A stretch of DNA of 64,000 nucleotides, taken from assembly GCF_030848565.1 (NCBI RefSeq), contig NZ_JAVDDV010000005.1:62001-126000 (forward strand), written 5' to 3'. This DNA is from Natronolimnohabitans sp. A-GB9 (GTDB lineage Archaea; Halobacteriota; Halobacteria; Halobacteriales; Natrialbaceae). The notes under the pieces are model-generated. The model worked only from the letters and a program-made list of their open reading frames with translations. It was not told the origin of the DNA and made no database searches. Below, piece by piece: positions 1-8,726 of this stretch (within the stretch, counting starts at the first letter, position 1; each line of letters begins with the position of its first letter). Position numbers and translations under genes: made by a program.

Positions 1-2093
1 ACAGCCTCGATGCCGACGCTGACAGCGTCGACGTCACCGTCGAAGCGGGCGGCACCGAACTGATTCGCGTCGCCGACGACGGTCACGGGATGACCGAGGC
101 CGACGTTCGCGCGGCCGTCCGCGAGCACACGACGAGCAAGATCGACGGTCTCGAGGACCTGGAGTCAGGCGTCGCGACGCTTGGCTTTCGCGGGGAAGCC
201 CTGCACACGATCGGCTCGGTCTCGAGAGTGACGATCCAGTCCCGACCGCGGGACGGCGACGGCGCGGGGACCGAACTCGTCTACGAGGGCGGCGAGGTGA
301 CGAGCGTCGAGCCGACGGGCTGTCCCGCGGGCACGATCGTCGAGGTCGAAGACCTCTTCTACAACACGCCAGCCCGCCGGAAGTTCCTCAAGACGACCGC
401 GACGGAGTTCGCCCACGTCAACCGCGTCGTCACCCGCTACGCGCTGGCAAACCCGGACGTAGCCGTCTCCTTGACCCACGACGGCCGTGAGGTGTTCTCG
501 ACGACGGGCCAGGGCGATCTGCAGGCCGCCGTGTTGTCGGTCTACGGCCGCGAGGTCGCCTCGGCGATGATCCCCATCGAGGCCGACGGCGACGAGCTAC
601 CGCCGGGGCCCCTCGAGTCGGTCTCCGGGCTCGTTTCCCACCCCGAGACCAACCGCTCGAGTCGGGAGTACCTCTCGACGTACGTCAACGGCCGTGCGGT
701 GTCGGCCGACGCCGTCCGCGAGGGGATCATGGGCGCCTACGGCGCGCAACTCGACAGCGACCGCTACCCCTTCGTCGTGCTCTTTCTCGACGTTCCGGGC
801 GAGGCCGTCGACGTCAACGTCCATCCACGCAAGCGCGAAGTCCGATTCGACGACGACGACGCCGTCCGCCGGCAGGTCGACGCGGCCGTCGAGTCGGCGC
901 TGCTCGAACACGGGCTGTTGCGCTCGCAGGCGCCCCGGGGCCGGTCGGCACCCGGCGAAGCGCGAGTCGAGCCCACCACGCTCGAAGACTCGACGCTCGC
1001 GGATCACGCGCCACGGGCCCGGAGCGAACGGACGGCATCGTCGGGAGAACACGAGTCGTCGGTGGGATCGCGTATCGATGCGGAGGCCGACTCCGACTCG
1101 AACTCGAGCGGCACGTCCGCGACGGCCTCGAGTTCCGAGTCCAGTACAGCCGCTGGAACCGAAGTCGACGGATCGGGGCCGACGACGGATGGACCGGACG
1201 CTACGAGCAGCAGTGGGGACACCGCGATCGACGGACCGGACACCGCAGCCGCCGGCCCCGACGCCACGACGTCGGCGGGCGATCGAGACGCTACCGGTGG
1301 CGTAGACGAGACCGAGACGACAGGAGCCGGCGAGACGGCCAAACCGACGGGCGACCGTCGGACGGCGACGGCCGACGACCACATGACTGAGGCCGAATCC
1401 GATCCCGACTCCGGGCGCAAGTTCGCCGCCGCGACAGACCAGCGGACGCTGTCGGGAGACGTCGCGACCGGCGACGACGCCGAGTTCGACTCGCTGCCTG
1501 CACTGCGGGTGCTTGGCCAACTTCACGACACCTACCTCGTCTGCGAGACGGACGACGGACTCGTCCTGATCGACCAACACGCCGCCGACGAACGAGTCAA
1601 CTACGAGCGCCTCCGGGAGGCGTTCGCCGACGACCCCACCGCACAGGCGCTCGCCGAGCCGGTCGACCTCGAGTTGACCGCCGCCGAAACCGAGGCCTTC
1701 GAGAGCTACCGCGAGGCGCTCTCGGAACTCGGCTTCGACGCCCAGCGGGTCGACGAACGGACGATCGCCGTCACGGCGGTCCCTGCCGTCCTCGAAGCGA
1801 CCATCGACCCCGAACGGCTCCGGGACGTCCTCGTCTCGGTCGTCGGCGGCGATCGAGAGGCGGGAGCAGAGACCGTCGACGCGCTGGCCGACGAGTTCCT
1901 GGCCGATCTGGCCTGTTATCCGTCGATCACGGGGAACACGTCACTGACCGAAGGGTCGGTGATCGACCTTCTCGAGGCGTTAGACGACTGTGAGAACCCC
2001 TACGCCTGCCCGCACGGGCGGCCGGTTATCGTTCGGTTCGACAAGCGAGAGCTCGAGGAACGGTTCGAGCGGGATTATCCGGGCCACCAGTAG
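1..2093 (+). CDS. mutL: DNA mismatch repair protein MutL (5' end outside window)
   Basis: MutL couples mismatch recognition by MutS to strand incision. The reading frame is open from base 3 and enters inside the GHKL ATPase domain: VADDGHGM (75-92) is the ATP-binding motif, followed by GFRGEAL (about 190-210). The first 30-40 residues lie outside the window; the ATG at 90 is internal. A roughly 170-residue Asp/Ser/Thr/Gly-rich linker (about 960-1480) joins the ATPase half to the C-terminal dimerisation domain. That domain keeps the endonuclease metal site DQHAADERVNYE (about 1570-1610) and a CPHGRP motif near the end, so this is an endonuclease-type MutL, unlike E. coli MutL. mutS is probably just upstream. 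Identification is firm. Confidence 0.96.
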   Translation, partial: SLDADADSVDVTVEAGGTELIRVADDGHGMTEADVRAAVREHTTSKIDGLEDLESGVATLGFRGEALHTIGSVSRVTIQSRPRDGDGAGTELVYEGGEVTSVEPTGCPAGTIVEVEDLFYNTPARRKFLKTTATEFAHVNRVVTRYALANPDVAVSLTHDGREVFSTTGQGDLQAAVLSVYGREVASAMIPIEADGDELPPGPLESVSGLVSHPETNRSSREYLSTYVNGRAVSADAVREGIMGAYGAQLDSDRYPFVVLFLDVPGEAVDVNVHPRKREVRFDDDDAVRRQVDAAVESALLEHGLLRSQAPRGRSAPGEARVEPTTLEDSTLADHAPRARSERTASSGEHESSVGSRIDAEADSDSNSSGTSATASSSESSTAAGTEVDGSGPTTDGPDATSSSGDTAIDGPDTAAAGPDATTSAGDRDATGGVDETETTGAGETAKPTGDRRTATADDHMTEAESDPDSGRKFAAATDQRTLSGDVATGDDAEFDSLPALRVLGQLHDTYLVCETDDGLVLIDQHAADERVNYERLREAFADDPTAQALAEPVDLELTAAETEAFESYREALSELGFDAQRVDERTIAVTAVPAVLEATIDPERLRDVLVSVVGGDREAGAETVDALADEFLADLACYPSITGNTSLTEGSVIDLLEALDDCENPYACPHGRPVIVRFDKRELEERFERDYPGHQ

Positions 2094-2130
2094 CGATCGG
2101 CACACCGGGAGGCAGGTTCGAAACCGGATC

Positions 2131-2144
2131 GTCCGACAGTATCA
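2131..2144 (-). repeat. Palindromic family end (TACTG type) abutting a stop codon
   Basis: Read on the minus strand, TGATACTGTCGGAC begins with the TGA stop of the 2142-2366 gene. It matches the termini of the 80-bp elements at 37.07 and 44.39 kb. No matching second arm is evident, so this is a solo or decayed end. Confidence 0.55.
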
Positions 2145-2366
2145 GTTCGTCTGATCCTGTTCCCGATCCCGATCGATCAGGCTGAACTCCGTCCAGAATC
2201 CGGCGAGGACGAGCAGTAACACGACGAAGAGTCCGCTGATCAACGCGATCTCCCAGCCGATCGGCGCCGCTGCTTCGACGAGGCCACCCGCCCAGCCGGC
2301 GATCAACACGAGAAAGCCGGTGGCCGCGATGACGAGGATGACGAGTCGATCACCGAGATCGTTCAT
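2142..2366 (-). CDS. Small two-helix membrane protein, function unknown
   Basis: This 74-residue protein has two hydrophobic segments (about residues 8-28 and 39-58) and a charged tail rich in Asp, Arg and Gln. It has no recognisable catalytic motif. It is convergent with mutL and on the same strand as the next small membrane protein and homoserine kinase. Its TGA stop is the first three bases of a dispersed repeat end (TGATACTGTCGGAC). Codon use looks like that of neighbouring genes, so it is probably real, but I recognise no family. Confidence 0.7.
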   Translation of the reverse strand: MNDLGDRLVILVIAATGFLVLIAGWAGGLVEAAAPIGWEIALISGLFVVLLLVLAGFWTEFSLIDRDREQDQTN

Positions 2367-2444
2367 ACATAGCGGTTGGCCGCCAGTCGTTGTAACCAGC
2401 CAGCCTGCAGCCGACGACAGCGTCGCCTGTTGAGTTTGGATCGA

Positions 2445-2771
2445 TCAGCGAGCGATCGTGACTACGACCAGGTAGCCGAGATACGTCATGAGCGAACCGA
2501 ACGCAAAGGAGAGGACGCTCGAGGGGGCGACGACGGCACCGACGGCGATACCGGCCAGTGCGAGGACGACGCTTCCAGCCTGGACGAGCGGTCGTTCCCA
2601 GTAGCTCCGGACCGTCTCGTAGGCTCGAGCGGCAAGCAGTTCGAAGACGATCGTTCCGAGCCCGCCGACGACGGCCGCAAGCAGCGACGGCGACGCGTCG
2701 GCGAGCGTAAACGCGATTCCGACAGCGACGAGAACGAGCAGTGTTAGTGCGAGGTCGGTCCGTCGTCCCAT
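2445..2771 (-). CDS. Small membrane protein with four hydrophobic segments, function unknown
   Basis: The 108-residue product is almost entirely hydrophobic, with segments at about residues 6-23, 30-47, 65-83 and 85-105. A short basic start (MGRR) suggests a cytoplasmic N-terminus. It starts 15 bp downstream of the homoserine kinase stop on the same strand, so co-transcription with thrB is likely. No family is recognised. Confidence 0.7.
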   Translation of the reverse strand: MGRRTDLALTLLVLVAVGIAFTLADASPSLLAAVVGGLGTIVFELLAARAYETVRSYWERPLVQAGSVVLALAGIAVGAVVAPSSVLSFAFGSLMTYLGYLVVVTIAR

Positions 2772-2786
2772 CCCGACTTGGAAAGC

Positions 2787-3668
2787 TCAGTCCCGGAACA
2801 GCTGTGCGCCGTCGCCGACGTGAGTCTGGTAGGCCCGGCTCTCGATGCCGACGTCGTCGAAGGCGTCGATCATCGCGCCGGCGATCTCGCGCTGGTCGTC
2901 GTCGTGACAGACCGCGAGCACGCCCGGTCCAGCGCCGCTGACCGTGACGCCGGTGGCGCCGACCTCAAGGGCGGCCTCGCGGACGCGGTCGTAGCCGTCG
3001 ATCAGAGCGGTTCGTTCGGGGGTGACGATTGCGTCTTCCATCCCGCGACCGACGAGTTCGGGATCGTTACGCGTCATGCCGACGGTAAGCGTCGCGGCGC
3101 TGCCGACGGTGTCGACGACGTCCTCAAGGGTCGCGGAGTCGGGAACGACTTCCCGCGCATCACGCGTCGAGACAGTCGTCTCGGGGAGACAGGCGACGAC
3201 AGGAATCGAGGTGTCGACCTGTGTGACGCCGTCGTCGGTGGCGACGGTGAACCCGCCCAGTATCGACGGAGCGACGTTGTCGGCATGGGCTTCGCCGGAG
3301 ACGAGCGCTTCGCCTTCGGCGGCGATCGGAACCAGTTCCTCTCGAGAGAGACCACGGTCATAAAGCGCGTTGAGTCCGACTGCCGCGGCAGCGGCGCTGG
3401 CGGCCGAGGAGCCGAGACCGGAGGAGGGACGGATGCCTTTGTCGATCTTGATGTGTGCCGGTGCGTCGAGGGCATCCGCGACCGCCCCGACGGTATTCTG
3501 TTCCGGATCCTCCGGAATGTACTGGCTGCCGGCGCCGGTGACGGTGATCCGCGTTTCCGGCGCGCGTTCGACCCGGACCACGTCGGCGGGCGTTCCAAGG
3601 GCGACACCGAAGACGTCGAAGCCACTCCCGAGGTTCGCACTCGTCGCAGGTGCCCGCACGGTGAGCAT
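2787..3668 (-). CDS. thrB: Homoserine kinase
   Basis: Phosphorylates L-homoserine with ATP to O-phosphohomoserine, the step before threonine synthase in threonine synthesis. It is a GHMP kinase: the N-terminus MLTVRAPATSANLGSGFD is typical, the GHMP glycine/serine loop GLGSSAASAAAAAVG lies at about residues 84-98, and a C-terminal SGAGPGVLAV motif follows at about 240. I choose the ATG at 3668 because the family starts at MLTVRAPAT; an in-frame ATG 27 bp upstream would add nine unconserved residues. Length (293 aa) is normal. No other threonine gene is adjacent. Confidence 0.94.
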   Translation of the reverse strand: MLTVRAPATSANLGSGFDVFGVALGTPADVVRVERAPETRITVTGAGSQYIPEDPEQNTVGAVADALDAPAHIKIDKGIRPSSGLGSSAASAAAAAVGLNALYDRGLSREELVPIAAEGEALVSGEAHADNVAPSILGGFTVATDDGVTQVDTSIPVVACLPETTVSTRDAREVVPDSATLEDVVDTVGSAATLTVGMTRNDPELVGRGMEDAIVTPERTALIDGYDRVREAALEVGATGVTVSGAGPGVLAVCHDDDQREIAGAMIDAFDDVGIESRAYQTHVGDGAQLFRD

Positions 3669-3715
3669 GCCGGATGCTTTCAAGACTGCAGTCAAAAAGG
3701 TAGCGGACCGCGACC

Positions 3716-3770
3716 GAGGTCTCCTGTCGTCACGTCCCGCCGATCGCCGACCCCGTGCTGGCGACCGTCG
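3716..3770 (+). repeat. Family I palindromic repeat copy
   Basis: Starts GAGGTCTCCTGTCGTCACG and contains the shared core CCCGCCGATCGCC, followed by a short partly complementary segment (GACCCCG...GCGACCGTCG). It lies between the thrB start and the transducer stop. The left half matches the copies at 34.96 and 53.36 kb almost base for base. The right terminal arm is not recognisable. Confidence 0.7.
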
Positions 3771-3823
3771 AAAATCGCAGGGAGAAGTGGGTTCGGCGTC
3801 CGAAGGATCTCGGGCGCGTAGCG

Positions 3824-6493
3824 CTACTCGTCCGACCCGGTCTCGTCCGGATCCCCGAACGTGAACACGTCTTCGTCGTTCTCGTCGCCGGTGTCGTTCT
3901 CACCGTCGACCCCGTCGCCCTCGAGGGCAGCGTCGTCCGTACCGTCCGGTTCCGGGGCCGACATGGGTCCGCCACTCTCTTCGTCGTCGATCCCGAGGAT
4001 GTCCTCGGCCTCGAGTCCGTCGTCGGCCGCGTCTCCGAAGGTCGATTCCGACTCGGTCTCGGGAGCAGATGCGGCTACCGACTCGTCGTCGGTCGTCGAC
4101 TCCAGGCCGTCGGTCATGCCGGCCGACGGTGCAGTGAGTGGCGCGTCCGGATCGTCGTCGCCGTCCGTGTCGAAATCGATCGCGAGCGATTCGGGGTCGG
4201 CGTCGGTCTCGAACCGGTCGAGCGCCGCGGAGAGTTCTCCTGCCTGTCCGGAGAGTTCGGAGGCGGAGTGAGTCACTTCCGTCATGGCCGTGGTCTGCTC
4301 TTCGGCGGCCGCAGCGACGTTTTCGGCCTCGGCCGTCGTCTCCTCGGAGACCGTCGCCGCGTCGTCGACCATCGCGACGACCTCCTGGGTCGAGGCAGCC
4401 TGCTCTTCGGTCGCGGCGGAGATCTCCTGGACGCCCACGTTGGTCTCCTGGGCGAGGTCGGCGATCTCCTCTAGGGCCTCGACGGCATCGGTGACCTGCT
4501 GGCTGGCGTTCTCGATCTGGCCGCTGGTCCCTTCGACCTCGGCGGCAGACTGCTCGGTGCGTTCGCGGATCGCCTCGAGGCGCTCTTCGGCCTCTTCGGC
4601 GGCCTTCTCGACGTCTTCGGAGAGGGCCTTGACCTCCTTGGCGACGACGGAGAACCCTTCGTCGTCGTTTCCGCTCGCGGAGCGAGAGGCCTCGATGTTA
4701 GCGTTGAGCGCCAGCATGTTGGTCTGGCGGGCGATCTCGGAGATCGTGTTGATCAGTTCGTCGATCTGCTGGACCTCCTGCTCGAGGCGACGGATCTCCG
4801 CGACCGCATCGTCGGCTTCGGCCTCGATCTCGTCCATCGCGGTGATCGCGTCCCGGGCGGCCTCCTGGCCGTCCTGGCCGGTTTCGACCGTCCGTTCGGC
4901 GATGTCGGCGACCTCGTTCGAGGAGGCAGCGATCTCCTCGGTCGTCGTCGACAGCGAACTCATCTCCTGGTTGACCGACTGCAGCGACTCGTTCTGTCGC
5001 TCGGCGCCGTCGGAGATCTCCTGGATCGATTCAGTGACCTGCTGGGAGGCCGAGCGGACCTCTTCGCTCGAGGCGGTCACCTGTTCGGAGGCCGTCGCGA
5101 CGTCGGTCGCAAAGCGGTTGAGTTCGGCGACGGTCTCTTCGATCTCCGCGAGCATCCCGTTGAACTCCTCGGCGATCTCCGCCATCGCCTCGTTGTCGGC
5201 GTCGGTGTCCATCCGCACGGTCAGATCGCCGTCGGCGGCAGCTACCATCACGTCGCTGTACTCGTCGGCCGTCTGCTCGAGGGAGTCGTTGATCTCCTCG
5301 ATGCGTTCGCGTTCGCGTTCGGCCTCTGCACGGGCGGTTTCGGCCTCCTCGATCTGCTCGCGCAGGGAGTCTCGCATCGAATCGAGGCCCTGGTAGAGGC
5401 GACCGATGTTGTCGATGCGGTCCGTCTCGAGGTCGACGTCGAGGTCGCCCTGTTCGATCTTGTCGGCCTTCTCCGTGAGGCGGTCGATCGAGGTAGCCGT
5501 GTTTCGGCCGATCACGGCGCCGAGCAGTCCGATCATCAACACGCCAAACGCCGTCGCGATGTGGCCCCAGTCGTTGACCGTGTGGACGAACCCGTAGGCC
5601 TGGCTCTCGGGTTCGTGGGTCGTAACCGTCCAGTCAGTGCCGCTTACCGAGGTCGCGCTGACGACGTGCTCGTCGTCGTCGAACCCGTAGGCGTCGGCTC
5701 CGAGCGCTCCGCTCGGTGTGCCCTCGACGTGGTCGGTCGTCGTTCCCGTCGTTCGAGCCGTCTCGAGCAGCGACGTGTTTCCGTACTCGAGGCCGAACGT
5801 CTCGTAGTCGTCTCCGTACTGGATGCTGTCGAACAGCACCTCGTCGTTCCCGTCGAGTACCATCGTCGTGACGTGTTCCTCACCGCCGACCTGGTCCGCG
5901 TAGGTGTCGAGTTCGACGGTCAACACCACCACTCGATCGTCGACAGCCGAGGGACCGAGCACGTAGTCGACGACGGGGACCGCATCGTCACTGGCGGCGT
6001 CGCTGAGATACGGATCCGAGACCCACGTTCTATCCTCGTGGCCGCCCGAGGCCGTCGCCTCGTCGTAGCCCTCTTCGGTGACGGCCTCGAGGACGTCGGC
6101 CGACTCGCCGCTGTATTCGTCGACGGTGCTCGCGAGTACCGTCTCGTCTTCGGTATCGACGTAGGAGACGGCGTATGCGTCAAAGTCCTCGCTCCAGGTC
6201 TCGAGGTCCGCCTCGATGGCGGCCGAATCGTCGGTCTCGAGCGAGTCCGACACCGTCATCGAGTAGATCGTCTGGACGTTCTGTCCGTGCCACTGCTCGA
6301 GTTTCTCAGCCTCGTGTTCGACGGTGGTCGCACGTTCGTCGTGGACGCGGTCTTCGACTTCGTCGGTGATCGCCCCCGTCGCAACGAACCCGATTCCACC
6401 GATTGTCAAACCGAGGAGGAGTAATACGATTGCAAACTTCACTGCATATCGCCGACGTATCGCCGCCGGTACCAGTCTTCGAATTGCACTCAT
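3824..6493 (-). CDS. Methyl-accepting chemotaxis transducer (Htr family)
   Basis: Membrane receptor that passes an external signal to CheA/CheW to control the archaellum motor. The 889-residue protein has TM1 at about residues 17-40, an extracellular sensing domain (probably dCache type, about 45-300), TM2 near 315-335, a HAMP region, and a long coiled-coil signalling domain. The conserved hairpin section reads ARQTNMLALNANIEA then VVAKEVKALSEDVEKAAEEA, with a short insert (SASGNDDE) where most receptors have AGE. The acidic tail of about 120 residues is unstructured. I choose the ATG at 6493 rather than one 48 bp upstream because a TATA-like element lies 30-35 bp before it. The ligand cannot be deduced. 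No che genes are adjacent. Confidence 0.95.
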   Translation of the reverse strand: MSAIRRLVPAAIRRRYAVKFAIVLLLLGLTIGGIGFVATGAITDEVEDRVHDERATTVEHEAEKLEQWHGQNVQTIYSMTVSDSLETDDSAAIEADLETWSEDFDAYAVSYVDTEDETVLASTVDEYSGESADVLEAVTEEGYDEATASGGHEDRTWVSDPYLSDAASDDAVPVVDYVLGPSAVDDRVVVLTVELDTYADQVGGEEHVTTMVLDGNDEVLFDSIQYGDDYETFGLEYGNTSLLETARTTGTTTDHVEGTPSGALGADAYGFDDDEHVVSATSVSGTDWTVTTHEPESQAYGFVHTVNDWGHIATAFGVLMIGLLGAVIGRNTATSIDRLTEKADKIEQGDLDVDLETDRIDNIGRLYQGLDSMRDSLREQIEEAETARAEAERERERIEEINDSLEQTADEYSDVMVAAADGDLTVRMDTDADNEAMAEIAEEFNGMLAEIEETVAELNRFATDVATASEQVTASSEEVRSASQQVTESIQEISDGAERQNESLQSVNQEMSSLSTTTEEIAASSNEVADIAERTVETGQDGQEAARDAITAMDEIEAEADDAVAEIRRLEQEVQQIDELINTISEIARQTNMLALNANIEASRSASGNDDEGFSVVAKEVKALSEDVEKAAEEAEERLEAIRERTEQSAAEVEGTSGQIENASQQVTDAVEALEEIADLAQETNVGVQEISAATEEQAASTQEVVAMVDDAATVSEETTAEAENVAAAAEEQTTAMTEVTHSASELSGQAGELSAALDRFETDADPESLAIDFDTDGDDDPDAPLTAPSAGMTDGLESTTDDESVAASAPETESESTFGDAADDGLEAEDILGIDDEESGGPMSAPEPDGTDDAALEGDGVDGENDTGDENDEDVFTFGDPDETGSDE

Positions 6494-6520
6494 CGATATT
6501 CGGATCGATGAGATGGTCAC

Positions 6521-6532
6521 CACATATATTAT
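6521..6532 (-). promoter_or_regulatory. TATA box of the transducer gene
   Basis: The minus strand reads GATAATATATGTG about 30-35 bp before the chosen ATG at 6493, a spacing typical of archaeal promoters with very short or no leader. This supports the shorter start. Confidence 0.6.
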
Positions 6533-6596
6533 CGCCTTCAATTATCAGCCTTGATAATTTTCCGAAACGGATGAGATATACGATGGGGCCGAACGA

Positions 6597-7829
6597 TCAC
6601 GATCGACCCAGGCCAGCAGCCAGTGCCACCGAGAGCGTTCCACCGGCGATGGCAAAGATCGCGATCACCGCGAAGAACGCGGTCAGCGACGCTGCGCCGA
6701 GGACGAAGCCGCCGATAGCGATACTCGCCGAGCCGAGCCCGAACTCGCCGAGGTAGGTGTAGCCATAGGAGAGTCCGCGGCTGTCTGCGGGCGTGTAGAC
6801 CGCGACGGCGTTCTGATAGAACGGCTGGATCGCAAAGAGGAAAAAGCCGAACGCACCACAGAGCGCGGCGATGGCGACCAGCCCCATGTCGGTGACGGGA
6901 ACGAACGCGACGGCCAATACCGTGAGAACGGCGAAGATGCCGACCATTCCCCGAGCTGGATCGACGTGATCGGTGAGCTTTCCGCCGGCGTACTGGCCGG
7001 CCATCCCGACGACCAAGAGGCCGACGTAGATGTAGTCAGCCGGCTCGATCCCCTCGAGTCCGTCGGGGACAGCCAGTCCGTCCATCGCCTCGAGACCGTG
7101 GAGGATCTCGGGCAGATAGGTGAGCATCCCCCGGTAGTACAGCCCTTCGAAGGCGACGATGACGAAGACGACGGCGAAGGCACTGGCAAACAGCGCCCGC
7201 GAGTTCGAGACCAGTTCCGAAAGCGACAGCGCCTCGTCCGGGCCCGCGTCGACGTCGTCGTCGACGGCTGCAGTGGGATCGAACCGTGCGCTGAGTCCGT
7301 ACAGGACGGCAAGAACGCCGGGAACGGCAAGGATCGCCGCGACGAGTTGCCACTCGAGGAAGATCAACAGCGTCGCAGCGACGAACGGGCCGAGTGCGAT
7401 GCCGGCGTTACCGGCGATCCCGTGCCAGGCGAACACCGTTCCACGATCCTCGACGCCGGTGCTGATGAGCGCGAGGCCGGCTGGATGGTAGACGCTGGCA
7501 GCGACTCCCCACAGGAGGAGGCCAACGGCGATCGTGGCGATCGACGACGCGAGCGAGAGCAGGAAAAACGCCACACTCATGCCGGCGATACAGAGCAGGA
7601 TGAGTCGCTTCGTGCCGTACCGGTCCGCGAGAATTCCGCCCGGGAGTGCGCCGATTCCGAACGGCGCGTAGCCGAGTGCGACGATCAGACCGAGCACGGC
7701 GACGCCGACGTCGAACTCGGCGAGCCAGACGACCAGAAAGATCGGAATCGACGTCTCGAACCAATGCACGAGGGCGTGGGCGGCCATCGTGAAGCCGGCG
7801 ATGGATCGATCGTTGCTGTCCAGTGCCAT
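6597..7829 (-). CDS. MFS transporter
   Basis: A 410-residue major facilitator superfamily carrier with about 12 membrane helices. The first cytoplasmic loop carries GILADRYGTKRLIL (about residues 64-77), which corresponds to MFS motif A (GxLaDrxGrkxxl). A hydrophilic central loop (about 190-210, rich in Asp) separates the two halves. The substrate cannot be inferred. It stands alone between the transducer and the DUF6149-like gene on the same strand. Confidence 0.9.
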   Translation of the reverse strand: MALDSNDRSIAGFTMAAHALVHWFETSIPIFLVVWLAEFDVGVAVLGLIVALGYAPFGIGALPGGILADRYGTKRLILLCIAGMSVAFFLLSLASSIATIAVGLLLWGVAASVYHPAGLALISTGVEDRGTVFAWHGIAGNAGIALGPFVAATLLIFLEWQLVAAILAVPGVLAVLYGLSARFDPTAAVDDDVDAGPDEALSLSELVSNSRALFASAFAVVFVIVAFEGLYYRGMLTYLPEILHGLEAMDGLAVPDGLEGIEPADYIYVGLLVVGMAGQYAGGKLTDHVDPARGMVGIFAVLTVLAVAFVPVTDMGLVAIAALCGAFGFFLFAIQPFYQNAVAVYTPADSRGLSYGYTYLGEFGLGSASIAIGGFVLGAASLTAFFAVIAIFAIAGGTLSVALAAGLGRS

Positions 7830-7949
7830 TCGATCGCTTTGTTCAAAGGCGACGCCGTGGTCACTTAGCGACTTTGATAGAAGCAGAACCGACGACCGTC
7901 CGTTCGAGATAGAGCCGATGGCCGCGTTGGGAACTCGAGCGAGGGCGTC

Positions 7950-8546
7950 TCAGACGTCCTCGAGATCCTCGTCGTCGACGCCGACTGCCTTCGAGACGTC
8001 TGGGTCGTCCGGGCCGTCTTGGCCGCCGACGACGAGTTCGCCGTCGTCGGTCTCGACGTAGACGTCGTCCGCGAAGCCGCCCTCGGCATGGGGATGCTCC
8101 GGTTCCTCGAGTCGGTCCGGCGTCGACGGCGCGTCCGGGAGTCCCTCCGGCGGCGCGAACTGGCCGAGGGGATCGTCGATCGTGATTCCCCAGCGCTCGA
8201 AGAAGTCACCGTAGCGCTCGTAGTGGGCCTCGAGTTCGTCCGTCGGGAACTCCATCATCTCGGTCCAGCCGTGGTTGTAGAAATCGAAGTTGGCCTGGAT
8301 GTGGGTGATCTCACGGGCTTCGGCCTCCGAGAAGCCCTCCTGAAGCGCCCGCAGGTAGGTGTCGACCGTCGCCTCGAAGAGCCCATCGAGGTGGTCTTTC
8401 CGCTCGTCGGCGTGGGCGGGATCGGCCTTTCCGAGGAAGACTTTCGTGTGAAGCCGAACGAGTCCGGATTTGGCAACTGAGCGGACGACCGGCGTCTCGA
8501 GGGCCTTCCGGGATGCGAAGTGGCGCGCGTTCTGATGGAGTTTCAT
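7950..8546 (-). CDS. DUF6149-like haloarchaeal protein
   Basis: A 198-residue soluble protein beginning MKLHQNARHFASRKAL, which I recognise as the start of the haloarchaeal DUF6149 family. The middle is helical and charged (about residues 40-110), and the tail is acidic with a short beta-rich segment (DDVYVETDDGELVVGG). A longer reading from 8663 adds residues with no family character, so the ATG at 8546 is preferred. Biochemical function is unknown. It is divergent from the oxidoreductase at 8727. Confidence 0.8.
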   Translation of the reverse strand: MKLHQNARHFASRKALETPVVRSVAKSGLVRLHTKVFLGKADPAHADERKDHLDGLFEATVDTYLRALQEGFSEAEAREITHIQANFDFYNHGWTEMMEFPTDELEAHYERYGDFFERWGITIDDPLGQFAPPEGLPDAPSTPDRLEEPEHPHAEGGFADDVYVETDDGELVVGGQDGPDDPDVSKAVGVDDEDLEDV

Positions 8547-8726
8547 GTCGTCGACTATGGAGCATGGCCTAAAGAACGGTTTGGACAACAGTGTTGGCTC
8601 GAGAATCGCTCCGACGGTCGTCGATTCGGGACGCCGAACCGATCGATTATTGAGTGTTACCACTCACCATGGGCAAAATAGACGAGATAGCAATCCACTT
8701 TAACCCGCATTACGAACGGTCCGGAT

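Noticed and set aside
597-1580. 327-codon minus-strand frame opposite mutL
   Set aside because: Arg/Gly/Val-rich shadow; mutL motifs are on the plus strand.
4284-5396. Long plus-strand frame opposite the transducer (370 codons)
   Set aside because: Ser/Ala-rich composition is the mirror of the coiled-coil codons on the other strand; the minus-strand transducer has clear domains.
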